Both the position numbers and the translations under genes were made by a program. 64,000 nt of DNA from an uncultured Eubacteriales bacterium (GTDB lineage Bacteria; Bacillota; Clostridia; Oscillospirales; Acutalibacteraceae), in the NCBI GenBank assembly GCA_934466515.1, contig CAKSLH010000003.1:62001-126000 (forward strand). The letters run 5' to 3'. Shown here piece by piece: positions 52,142-59,604 of the stretch (positions within the stretch are counted from its first letter, which is position 1; each line of letters begins with the position of its first letter). Below the pieces are notes generated by a model. That model saw only the letters and a program-made list of their open reading frames with translations. It ran no database searches and had not been told where the DNA came from.

Positions 52142-53875
52142 TTATTTTACAAGCGGGTCGAAATTTTCGATTGCGCCCGCAAGCTTCGGGTGCCTGATAA
52201 TAAAATGAATAACAGGGTGGGAAGCCTTTGAAACAACGGCATAGTTCCCGTGAGCAACGGAAAGGACAATGTTTTCAAAAATTTTGCTTTCGCTTTTTAT
52301 CAGCCCGTAATTCTCATGCTTAAAGCTCTCGGTAAGCTTTATATGCTCAAGATAGTCCTCATAAGAATATTTAAGCTTTATATCGGAAAAGATATTTTCG
52401 AATGTAAGATATGCTCCATCCGAATTTTTAAATTCCTCTTCGCTTTTTATATAAACCGTATCGGTAAGCTTGCTTGCCTTTAAGATTGATAAAATATGAG
52501 CCTGCTCCTCGCTTTTGCATTTTCTGAGCTTTTCCGCGTCAATTTCGGAAACATTATTTTCTTTTAAAATGTTGTCAAACAGTCCGTCGCTTAATGTAAA
52601 TAAGGGAAGTGAATTTAAAATTCTTTTTCTGTCGCAAATAAGCTTTCGGTCGTCAAATAAAAATGCTTTAAATTTATTTTCGCTCTTTTCATCGTAAATC
52701 TCCATCAGCGGATTTGCGGCTTTTAACAGAAATTCGGATTTTTGCCTGAAATATTCAAGCTCGGCTGAATTGGAAGTCAGATAATATTTGCCCTGCGCAT
52801 GGTGTCCCTTTATACATTCGCCCGTAAGAGCGCATTTCCCCGAAACATAGTTTAAATGGCAGTAAACGCTGTTTTTAACCTCTTTTAAATAATAAGGGGA
52901 AATCTGTCCTGTCATATAAATCGGAATCCAGCTTTCAAGCCCGAGCATCATTTCGTTAAAGGGTCTGTCAAGATTATGAATGATGTTAAGGTGAAGTCCC
53001 TTTTTAAGGCTCATCGCTATGGCAAACATCCACTTCTTTCCGAACTCAAGATCCTCTGCCATATCCTCCATAGGCATATCGGAGCACATAAAGATATCCT
53101 CATTTGATTTCGAAAGAACGGTAGCCTTAAAAAAGTTAAGCTCGCCCTCTTTCATTCCGTCAAGCCCGAAATAATTTCCGCTTTTTGTTTTATAAAACGG
53201 CAAGTTAGGAACCTTAAGCTCGTCAAACTTTATCGCCTTGATATAATCGTCAAGATTGAAATTATCAAGATTTTTAAGAAATTCGGCTATTTGGTCGGGC
53301 TTTTCTTCGCTTTGAGCGCTTTCGGCGAGGAAATTATATACTCCCTTTTGAAGCTCTGCCTTTGAAATACCGTCCGATTCTTTAATATTTAAAAGTATTT
53401 TAAGCTTTTCTTCCGCTTCGCTCCCGAAAAATTTGTCCGCAATGTAAACGCTTACCTTTTTGCAGAATTCAAGAGGCTCTGACGGCCTTGATTTGCCGTT
53501 TTTAATTCTCGAAATATGTGACGCGTCAAAAACAGTATATTTTGCCATGTCGCTTATATTTATTTTAAGGAATTCTATTATTAAGCTTAAATTCTTGCTG
53601 AATGCCTCGTAATTAAACCCGTCATCCTTTTCTATGCAGGCTCTGAAGGACTTTAAAATGTCCTCTTTGGAGATTTTGTTATTCTCCTGCTCTGAGTACA
53701 GCTCTTCGAGAGTTTGGCATAATTTTAAAAGCTGAGCGCTGTCTGTGCTCGGCGTTCGCTCTGAGCTTCTGTATCTGCTTATAACCGATTCCGAAATCCC
53801 CGAAATTTCAGAAAGCTTTTTAGATGTGCATTTTAAATCCGAAAGATAAAGATTTAGTTGTTCGCTGAATTTCAT
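52142..53875 (-). CDS. Large tandem-HTH protein of unknown function (cassette 4 regulator)
   Basis: The 577-residue protein has two Cro/C1-like helix-turn-helix domains: residues about 1-60 (QLNLYLSDLKCTSKKLSEIS, ESVISRYRSSERTP) and about 95-155 (KYTVFDASHISRIKNGKSRP). The remaining 400 residues match no domain I recognise. They contain NIIHNLDRPFNEMMLGLESW, IYMTGQISPYYLKEVKNSV and a Cys-rich CALTGECIKGHH. No membrane segment is evident. The ATG at 53875 follows GGAGGTTTTAAA. It is divergent from a zinc-ribbon protein and a PrsW protease. A ligand-sensing or signal-integrating regulator is an inference. Confidence 0.75.
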   Translation of the reverse strand: MKFSEQLNLYLSDLKCTSKKLSEISGISESVISRYRSSERTPSTDSAQLLKLCQTLEELYSEQENNKISKEDILKSFRACIEKDDGFNYEAFSKNLSLIIEFLKINISDMAKYTVFDASHISRIKNGKSRPSEPLEFCKKVSVYIADKFFGSEAEEKLKILLNIKESDGISKAELQKGVYNFLAESAQSEEKPDQIAEFLKNLDNFNLDDYIKAIKFDELKVPNLPFYKTKSGNYFGLDGMKEGELNFFKATVLSKSNEDIFMCSDMPMEDMAEDLEFGKKWMFAIAMSLKKGLHLNIIHNLDRPFNEMMLGLESWIPIYMTGQISPYYLKEVKNSVYCHLNYVSGKCALTGECIKGHHAQGKYYLTSNSAELEYFRQKSEFLLKAANPLMEIYDEKSENKFKAFLFDDRKLICDRKRILNSLPLFTLSDGLFDNILKENNVSEIDAEKLRKCKSEEQAHILSILKASKLTDTVYIKSEEEFKNSDGAYLTFENIFSDIKLKYSYEDYLEHIKLTESFKHENYGLIKSESKIFENIVLSVAHGNYAVVSKASHPVIHFIIRHPKLAGAIENFDPLVK

Positions 53876-53917
53876 TTTAAAACCTCCGAAAGAAATTGAC
53901 AGTAAAAACATTGCGTG

Positions 53918-53960
53918 ACTTGGCAAGTTGCTTGTTATATGCGGTAATTTTATTTATACT
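53918..53960 (+). promoter_or_regulatory. Promoter and operator-like site of cassette 4
   Basis: TTGTTA (53932-53937) and TATACT (53955-53960) are 17 bp apart and face the zinc-ribbon gene. ACTTG-G-CAAGT (53918-53928), a perfect 11-bp inverted repeat just upstream, is a candidate site for the divergent HTH protein. Confidence 0.5.
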
Positions 53961-53990
53961 TTAAATATACATATAAGGGAGTGTGATTTT

Positions 53991-54776
53991 ATGGCATTGA
54001 TAAAATGTCCCGAATGCGGAAACGATATAAGCGATCAGGCGCCTAAATGTCCGAAATGCGGATATGTGCTGAACGCCGAAACGGAAAAAGCTACGGAAAA
54101 CACAGATAAAAAAGAAAAGAATAAGCAACAGTGGAAGAAATATACTCCGATAATTATAGCTCTTGCTTTAGTTGTCGTAGTGTTCAGATTTTTAAACACT
54201 GAAAATGAGAATAATCAGGGAGGTACCGGCTCTCAGGGCCAAAATCCGACCTCGTCTGATACATCTTCATATACAAGCTCCGGTACAGGTTCGGCAACTG
54301 CTCCTTCAACCGAGCAGGGAACATATCAGGGCTGTGTGATTTACAGAGATACCAAGCTCGGCGTAAGCTATGAGATTCCAAGCAGCTATAAGGTTTATAC
54401 AGGCACTAAAGATCTTACCTATGTCGGAACAAATATCGACAGTAAAGGAGCGCTTATTCCTTATGTTATGCTTAACTGGGATTCAAATTATAATAATCCC
54501 ATTCAGTATTTAAACGCTTTTACGGATGAACTCAGAAAAGCTTACAGCGATGTAAAAATAACAATAGAGCCTATCAGCGCATATATCGGACAGTATCTTG
54601 TGTACGGTATTCAGTATATGTATACTTCCTCCGGCCATACCGTTGTCGACAACAGATATGTAACCGTTATAAACAATCAGATTTTTATGATTTCAACAAA
54701 AGAGGAAAATTACAATTCCGAAGAAATAAATAATGTAGTAAGTATAATGTTCAAGACTTTAAAGGTGGGTAGTTAA
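53991..54776 (+). CDS. Zinc-ribbon, single-pass membrane protein of unknown function
   Basis: The 261-residue protein starts with a zinc ribbon, IKCPECGNDISDQAPKCPKCGY (Cys pairs at residues about 5/8 and 19/22). A Lys/Glu stretch and one membrane segment (YTPIIIALALVVVVFRFL, about 50-67) follow, then a Gly/Ser/Thr-rich linker (75-105) and a C-terminal domain of about 150 residues with no recognised family. The ribbon should face the cytoplasm and the C-terminal domain the outside. The ATG at 53991 follows AAGGGAGTG. It is one base from the PrsW gene, which could act on it. Confidence 0.78.
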   Translation: MALIKCPECGNDISDQAPKCPKCGYVLNAETEKATENTDKKEKNKQQWKKYTPIIIALALVVVVFRFLNTENENNQGGTGSQGQNPTSSDTSSYTSSGTGSATAPSTEQGTYQGCVIYRDTKLGVSYEIPSSYKVYTGTKDLTYVGTNIDSKGALIPYVMLNWDSNYNNPIQYLNAFTDELRKAYSDVKITIEPISAYIGQYLVYGIQYMYTSSGHTVVDNRYVTVINNQIFMISTKEENYNSEEINNVVSIMFKTLKVGS

Positions 54777-54777
54777 A

Positions 54778-55959
54778 ATGGCGCTTGTTAAATGTAAGGA
54801 ATGCGGACAGGAAATGTCGTCGACCGCAGGGGTTTGCCCGCACTGCGGATATAAAAACGATTTTCATGTCTGCCCCGATTGCGGGAAAGAGGTATCCGCA
54901 ACTGATGATTTTTGTCCCGAATGCGGCTGTCCGCTTCATAAAAAGACCGCAAAGGCAAGCGGTGTTATAACCGAAAACCTCGATAAGATAACGGGTGTAA
55001 AATCCGAAACCTATGTAACCTTCAAGGATCTTTTTAAAGGAACCTTTAAAAAGCATACCTCTAAGGAACTTGACGATGTATTCGTCTGCGGCTCGGATAA
55101 AACAACTCCCGATATAAAGGATATTGATCCAAGAAATGCTGGAGCATGGGTATATTTAAAAATGTTCCTGTTTTTCGTGGTTGCTTACATTCCTATGAGA
55201 ATAGGTTATATAAATTTCGGCAATACAAATCTTCTTCCGGGACTTATAATTCTTGGCGCGTTTGCAATGCCCGTTACCGTGCTGATATTCTTCTTTGAGA
55301 TAAATGTTTTCAGAAACATTCCTTTTTATAAGACTATGCAGTATTTTATTTGGGGCGGCGCGCTGTCCTTGATATTTGCCATACTGCTTTTCACCCTTGA
55401 CCTTAATTACGATATTTCCACCTATGCCGGTGCGATAACGGTAGGCTTTATCGAAGAAATACCGAAAGCGGCAATAGTTGCCTTGTTTATATTTAAAAAT
55501 AAGAAGAATAAGTTTATTTTAAACGGCTTGCTTGTAGGCGCCGCCGTCGGCGCAGGCTTCGCGGCATTTGAAACTGCGGGATATATTTACCGCTACGGTG
55601 CGGCGCAGGGTGTTGCAAGTATGCTCAATACTCTTGTAATCCGCGGATTTTTAGCCCCCGGCGGCCATGTTGCTTGGGCGGCGATTGAGGGCGCGGCTCT
55701 TATGCTCGCAAAGGGCTTTGATACAATAAGCAGGAAGCACTTAAACGATAAAAGATTTTTGCTTATCTGCCTTATTCCCTGTATTTTGCACGGAATTTGG
55801 GATATGCCGTTTGAACTTCCTTATTATATTAAGCCCGCCGCTCTCACGGCTCTTGCTTGGATAGTTATTATATACTTTATAAACTTAGGTCTTAAGCAGG
55901 TTGACGAAGCAAAGAAGCTTGGAATTTCGGTTTACGAAGAAGAACCCCAAAAGCAATAA
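54778..55959 (+). CDS. PrsW-family intramembrane metalloprotease with double zinc ribbon
   Basis: The 393-residue protein has two N-terminal zinc ribbons (KCKECGQEM...CPHCGY and CPDCGKEV...CPECGCPL, residues 4-50), then about eight membrane segments. The PrsW motifs are present: GFIEEIPKAAIVALFIF (catalytic Glu pair), GGHVAWAAIEGAAL and CILHGIWDMPFE (metal-ligand His residues). In B. subtilis PrsW starts cleavage of an anti-sigma factor. No sigma or anti-sigma gene is nearby; the adjacent zinc-ribbon membrane protein is the obvious candidate partner. Confidence 0.88.
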   Translation: MALVKCKECGQEMSSTAGVCPHCGYKNDFHVCPDCGKEVSATDDFCPECGCPLHKKTAKASGVITENLDKITGVKSETYVTFKDLFKGTFKKHTSKELDDVFVCGSDKTTPDIKDIDPRNAGAWVYLKMFLFFVVAYIPMRIGYINFGNTNLLPGLIILGAFAMPVTVLIFFFEINVFRNIPFYKTMQYFIWGGALSLIFAILLFTLDLNYDISTYAGAITVGFIEEIPKAAIVALFIFKNKKNKFILNGLLVGAAVGAGFAAFETAGYIYRYGAAQGVASMLNTLVIRGFLAPGGHVAWAAIEGAALMLAKGFDTISRKHLNDKRFLLICLIPCILHGIWDMPFELPYYIKPAALTALAWIVIIYFINLGLKQVDEAKKLGISVYEEEPQKQ

Positions 55960-55974
55960 AATAATTTTAATTAT

Positions 55975-56006
55975 CTTCCCCTTAAATTGTTAAGGGGAAG
56001 TTTTTT
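55975..56006 (+). terminator. Terminator after the PrsW gene
   Basis: CTTCCCCTTAA-ATTG-TTAAGGGGAAG, a perfect 11-bp stem with a TTTTTT tail. Confidence 0.92.
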
Positions 56007-56038
56007 ATGCTTTTTTTGCCCTACGGGGTATTTTAAAA

Positions 56039-56370
56039 TGTGTGCCTATCGGCACGGATATAACCAAACCCTATCGTCTAAAGTGGAGGCTTGGGTTTCT
56101 GCTGAAACTAAAGTCAGGCTCCCTTCTTATTGACGAATGTCAATACAGAGGTGATTCCCCTGTTAGGGGAAATGTCTGCGACAGCAGACAAAAGGGTTCC
56201 CGTCTTCCGGAGGAAAAGCGTCGGCGCGCTTTATGCGCGACTGAGGGGTATTGTTCTAGATGCTAGATATTAGATTTTAGATATTAGACCAATGTGTGCC
56301 TGACAGCACGGAAATTAAATAAAACTTTTTTAAAGTCTAACATCTACCGTCTAGAGTCTAATATCTAAAT
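56039..56370 (+). repeat. Structured dispersed repeat, copy H (forward, with inverted nested block)
   Basis: It has TGTGTGCC/GGCAC, ATATAACCAAACCCTATCG, the left half of stem 2 with TATTGAC/GTCAATA, then the 64-bp block in inverted orientation (56154-56217) where the end of stem 2 and start of stem 3 should be. GGCGCGC/GCGCGAC, GAGGGGTATT and both TAGA-rich arms follow. It ends one base before the 3' end of the RNase P RNA gene. Confidence 0.85.
56154..56217 (-). repeat. 64-bp nested block, inverted, in copy H
   Basis: This is the exact reverse complement of the blocks at 25891-25954 and 51817-51880. It is also in a different place: it interrupts the stem 2/stem 3 junction instead of following the slot hairpin. 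Confidence 0.85.
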
Positions 56371-56371
56371 T

Positions 56372-56701
56372 GCGAGTCGGTCTGTAAGCCGAGTTCTGTC
56401 TTGCACGGTCATCTATCTCGACGCAAAATCGCTTTTGCGCTCAAGCCGCTTTTCGCAGCACACCGAGCAGGTGTATAGCTGCAGTCAGCGTTGCTCCGAA
56501 TAGGGTTTACAGGCCCCTGAAGTTACCCTCAGACGCGGTGAGCTCTTACCTCGCCTTTCCATCCTTACCGATAATATCGGCGGTATATTTCTGTTGCACT
56601 CTCCCTAAGGTCGCCCTCGGCAGCCGTTAGCTGCTATTCTGCTCTTTGGGGCTCGGACTTTCCTCACGGTTTAAAACCGCGCGACCGCACGGCCGACTCG
56701 C
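56372..56701 (-). ncRNA. rnpB: RNase P RNA (bacterial class A-like)
   Basis: On the minus strand the 330-nt RNA begins GCGAGTCGGCCGTGCGGTCG and ends TTACAGACCGACTCGC, so the two ends pair as P1. The conserved core pieces GAGGAAAGTCCGAGC, CAACAGAAATATACCGCC, GGGTAACTTCAG, GACCGTGCAAGACAGAAC and TCGGCTTACAG are all present. It is the catalytic RNA that matures tRNA 5' ends. A TATAAT lies seven bases upstream (56708-56713). Repeat copy H abuts the 3' end where a terminator would be expected; no separate T-tailed hairpin is seen there. Confidence 0.96.
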
Positions 56702-56904
56702 AGATTTATTATAGCATACAAAGCCTTAAAAATAAAGATAATCTGATTTAAAATTTCCTTTAAATTACAAAAAATACAGTTTGCGGTTTAAGGTGGATAA
56801 TTTTTTATACATTTTAAATAAAAAATCACATTTCCTTTTTTTTGCCTCCGAATTATAATATAGACAACGACAAAGACAGGTCGTAATTAAAGGAGGTAAA
56901 CATA

Positions 56905-57972
56905 ATGAAAAAAATTGTCACACTTTTTCTGGCACTTGCACTGGTTTTAGGACTGACAGCCTGCGGCGCTGGCGGAGGCTCGTCTAAAAAGGGTGAGGTT
57001 TCGGTGTTCTATTACACCTATTCCGATACCTACATTTCAAGCGTTCGTACTTCAATGGATAAGCTTTTAAAGAAAGCGGGAATCAATTTCCAGAATTATG
57101 ACGCAAACGGAAATCAGACGACCCAGACCGAGCAGGTTACAACAGCTATCGCAAAAGGCTCAAAGGCGCTTATAGTAAATGTTGTTGATACAGGCTCAAA
57201 CGATGCCGCTCAGAACATCGTTGACCTTGCGAAGGCTCAGAACATTCCGGTAATATTCTTTAACCGCTCGGTTGAAGAATCGGTTGTTTCAAGCTATGAC
57301 AAATGCGTTTTCGTAGGAACAGATTACGAAATGGCAGGACACATGCAGGGTGAAATGGTAGGCAAGTATGTTCTTGAAAACTTTGACAAGCTTGATTTAA
57401 ACGGCGACGGAAAAATCAGCTATGTAATGTTTAAGGGTCAGGAAGGAAACATGGAGGCTATCGCCCGTACTCAGTACGGTGTTGAGGATGCCGATAAGGT
57501 TTTGACTGGCGGCGGAAAAGAAAAGCTTTCGTTCTATGATGCTTCAAATACCAACAAGTATCTTGTCGATCAGGACGGCTTATGGTCTTCCGCAGCCGCA
57601 ACGAACTATATGTCAACCATTCTCGCTCAGTACAGCGAAGCAAATAAAAATATGGTTGAGCTTGTAATCGCAAATAACGATGAAATGGCTTTAGGTGCTA
57701 TTTCCGCACTTCAGGCGGCAGGCTATAATAAGGGATCGGGCAAAACTATCCCCGTATTCGGAGTTGACGCTACCGACGCCGCTAAGGAAGCTATTAAAAA
57801 CGGTAGCATGGTAGGAAGCATTAAGCAGGACGCCGAGGGAATGGCAAACGTTATTACAACTATCGCTCAGAATTTCTTAGACTCAAAGGATACCTTTGAC
57901 GGTGTAAATGCCGACGATGTTGTAGGAACATGGAGAGTAAATATTCCTTACGCTACCTACACCGGTGAATAA
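56905..57972 (+). CDS. mglB: Sugar ABC transporter, galactose-type substrate-binding lipoprotein
   Basis: The 355-residue protein has a lipoprotein signal ending LGLTAC (lipid-modified Cys at residue 20) and a periplasmic-binding type 1 fold of the MglB/RbsB group: DTGSNDAAQNIVDLAKAQNI, FNRSVEESVV, NNDEMALGAISALQAAG and GVDATDAAKEAIKNG. DLNGDGKISYV resembles the calcium-binding loop of the galactose-binding protein. That loop favours galactose or glucose, but specificity is not certain. Ribosome site AAAGGAGGTAA. Confidence 0.9.
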   Translation: MKKIVTLFLALALVLGLTACGAGGGSSKKGEVSVFYYTYSDTYISSVRTSMDKLLKKAGINFQNYDANGNQTTQTEQVTTAIAKGSKALIVNVVDTGSNDAAQNIVDLAKAQNIPVIFFNRSVEESVVSSYDKCVFVGTDYEMAGHMQGEMVGKYVLENFDKLDLNGDGKISYVMFKGQEGNMEAIARTQYGVEDADKVLTGGGKEKLSFYDASNTNKYLVDQDGLWSSAAATNYMSTILAQYSEANKNMVELVIANNDEMALGAISALQAAGYNKGSGKTIPVFGVDATDAAKEAIKNGSMVGSIKQDAEGMANVITTIAQNFLDSKDTFDGVNADDVVGTWRVNIPYATYTGE

Positions 57973-57991
57973 GAATAAAAACCTAAATAAA

Positions 57992-58015
57992 GGGGACGGC
58001 ACAAAAGCCGTCCCC
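57992..58015 (+). promoter_or_regulatory. Intra-operon stem-loop after mglB
   Basis: GGGGACGGC-ACAAAA-GCCGTCCCC, a perfect 9-bp G/C-rich stem without a T run. It probably protects the mglB transcript end rather than stopping transcription. Confidence 0.7.
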
Positions 58016-58046
58016 CGAAAAAGACATTACAGACGGGGGAATAAAA

Positions 58047-59588
58047 ATGGCAAATGAAAATAATACAGTAAAGACTGTTTCTGAAAATAACGCTCCCGTT
58101 CTTTTGCGCATGGAAGATATCGAAAAAGCTTTTCCGGGCGTTAAGGCGCTTGATAAAGTAAATCTGACGGTAAAAGCAGGAACGGTTCATGCCCTTATGG
58201 GAGAAAACGGCGCCGGAAAATCCACGCTGATGAAATGCCTTTTCGGAGTTTATTCCAAGGACAGCGGAAAAATTTTCCTTGAAGGCGAAGAGGTTAATTT
58301 TAAAAATTCTAAGGAAGCTCTTGAACACGGAGTTGCGATGGTTCATCAGGAGCTCAATCAGGCTTTAAAACGCAACATAATGGATAATATGTGGCTCGGG
58401 CGTTTTCCGACGGTGGCAAAAGGAATTCCTATTACCAGCGAAAAGAAAATGTATGCCGCAACAAAGGAAATTTTCGAGAAGCTGGAAATAAATGCCGACC
58501 CGAAAACGGTTATGAGCAAAATGCCGGTTTCTCAAAGACAGATGGTTGAAATCGCAAAGGCGGTTTCTTATAACGCGAAAGTAATAGTGTTTGACGAACC
58601 CACTTCCTCTCTTACAGAGGACGAAGTCGAGCATCTTTTTAAAATAATAAATATGTTAAAGGCTCAGGGCTGCGGAATAATTTATATTTCACATAAGATG
58701 AAAGAAATTCTCCGCATTTCCGATGAGGTCACTATAATGCGTGACGGCAAATGGATAGCGACAAAAGAGGCGAAAAACCTTACCACCGATGAAATTATAA
58801 AGCTTATGGTAGGGCGCGAGCTTACGAATATCTATCCGCCAAAATCCAATAAAATCGGAGATGTGCTTTTAGAGGTCGATGACCTTACGGCAATGTATTC
58901 AAAGCTTAAAGGCGTTTCCTTTAAGGCAAGAAAGGGCGAGATAATCGGAATTGCAGGGCTTGACGGCTCGGGCAGAAGCGAGCTTCTTGAAAATATATTC
59001 GGTGTTGCCACCCGACATAACGGAACTATTAAACTTAACGGCAAAACCGTTAAAAACCGAAATTCCAGAGAATCAATTAAAAACGGATTTGCTCTTTTAA
59101 CCGAGGAGCGCAGGGCTACGGGAATTTTCGGAATTTTAAATATCAGGGAAAACGCGACGATATCGAGCCTTGATAAGTGCAAAAACGGACCTTTTGTAAG
59201 TAAGTCAAAGCAAAAGGAAAGCACAAAATGGTGCATTGATTCAATGCACGTAAAAACTCCGTCTCAGGAGACTAAAATAAGATCTCTTTCGGGCGGCAAT
59301 CAGCAAAAGGTGATTTTAGGGCGCTGGCTTCTTACCGACCCCACGGTGCTTTTGCTTGACGAGCCGACAAGAGGAATTGATGTCGGCGCAAAATATGAAA
59401 TTTATCAGCTTATAATCGACCTTGCCGAAAAAGGAAAAACAGTTTTAATGGTTTCCTCGGAAATGCCCGAGCTTTTGGGTGTCTGCGACAGAATACTTGT
59501 AATGTCGGGCGGAAAGCTTGCCGGAGAGGTTGACGCAACCACGGCAACTCAGGAAGAAATTATGACACTTGCCGCTAAATTTGCATAA
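58047..59588 (+). CDS. mglA: Sugar ABC transporter, ATP-binding protein (two ATPase domains)
   Basis: The 513-residue protein has two ABC domains, as in MglA/RbsA. The first has GENGAGKSTLMKCLFG, the signature PVSQRQMVEIAKAVS and IVFDEPTSSLTEDE. The second has the altered Walker A GLDGSGRSELLENIFG, the signature LSGGNQQKVILGRWL and LLLDEPTRGIDVGAK. It energises sugar uptake with the next gene's permease. Confidence 0.95.
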   Translation: MANENNTVKTVSENNAPVLLRMEDIEKAFPGVKALDKVNLTVKAGTVHALMGENGAGKSTLMKCLFGVYSKDSGKIFLEGEEVNFKNSKEALEHGVAMVHQELNQALKRNIMDNMWLGRFPTVAKGIPITSEKKMYAATKEIFEKLEINADPKTVMSKMPVSQRQMVEIAKAVSYNAKVIVFDEPTSSLTEDEVEHLFKIINMLKAQGCGIIYISHKMKEILRISDEVTIMRDGKWIATKEAKNLTTDEIIKLMVGRELTNIYPPKSNKIGDVLLEVDDLTAMYSKLKGVSFKARKGEIIGIAGLDGSGRSELLENIFGVATRHNGTIKLNGKTVKNRNSRESIKNGFALLTEERRATGIFGILNIRENATISSLDKCKNGPFVSKSKQKESTKWCIDSMHVKTPSQETKIRSLSGGNQQKVILGRWLLTDPTVLLLDEPTRGIDVGAKYEIYQLIIDLAEKGKTVLMVSSEMPELLGVCDRILVMSGGKLAGEVDATTATQEEIMTLAAKFA

Positions 59589-59604
59589 AAACGGAGGAAT
59601 GAAT

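Noticed and set aside
56042..56266. Open frame of 74 codons inside repeat copy H
   Set aside because: It is made of repeat sequence only. Similar frames arise in other copies because the constant segment lacks stops; it has no ribosome site and its frame breaks between copies.
6507..56370. The eight repeats as remnants of an ordinary insertion sequence
   Set aside because: No copy contains or adjoins a transposase fragment, and the copies share no constant target duplication that I could see.
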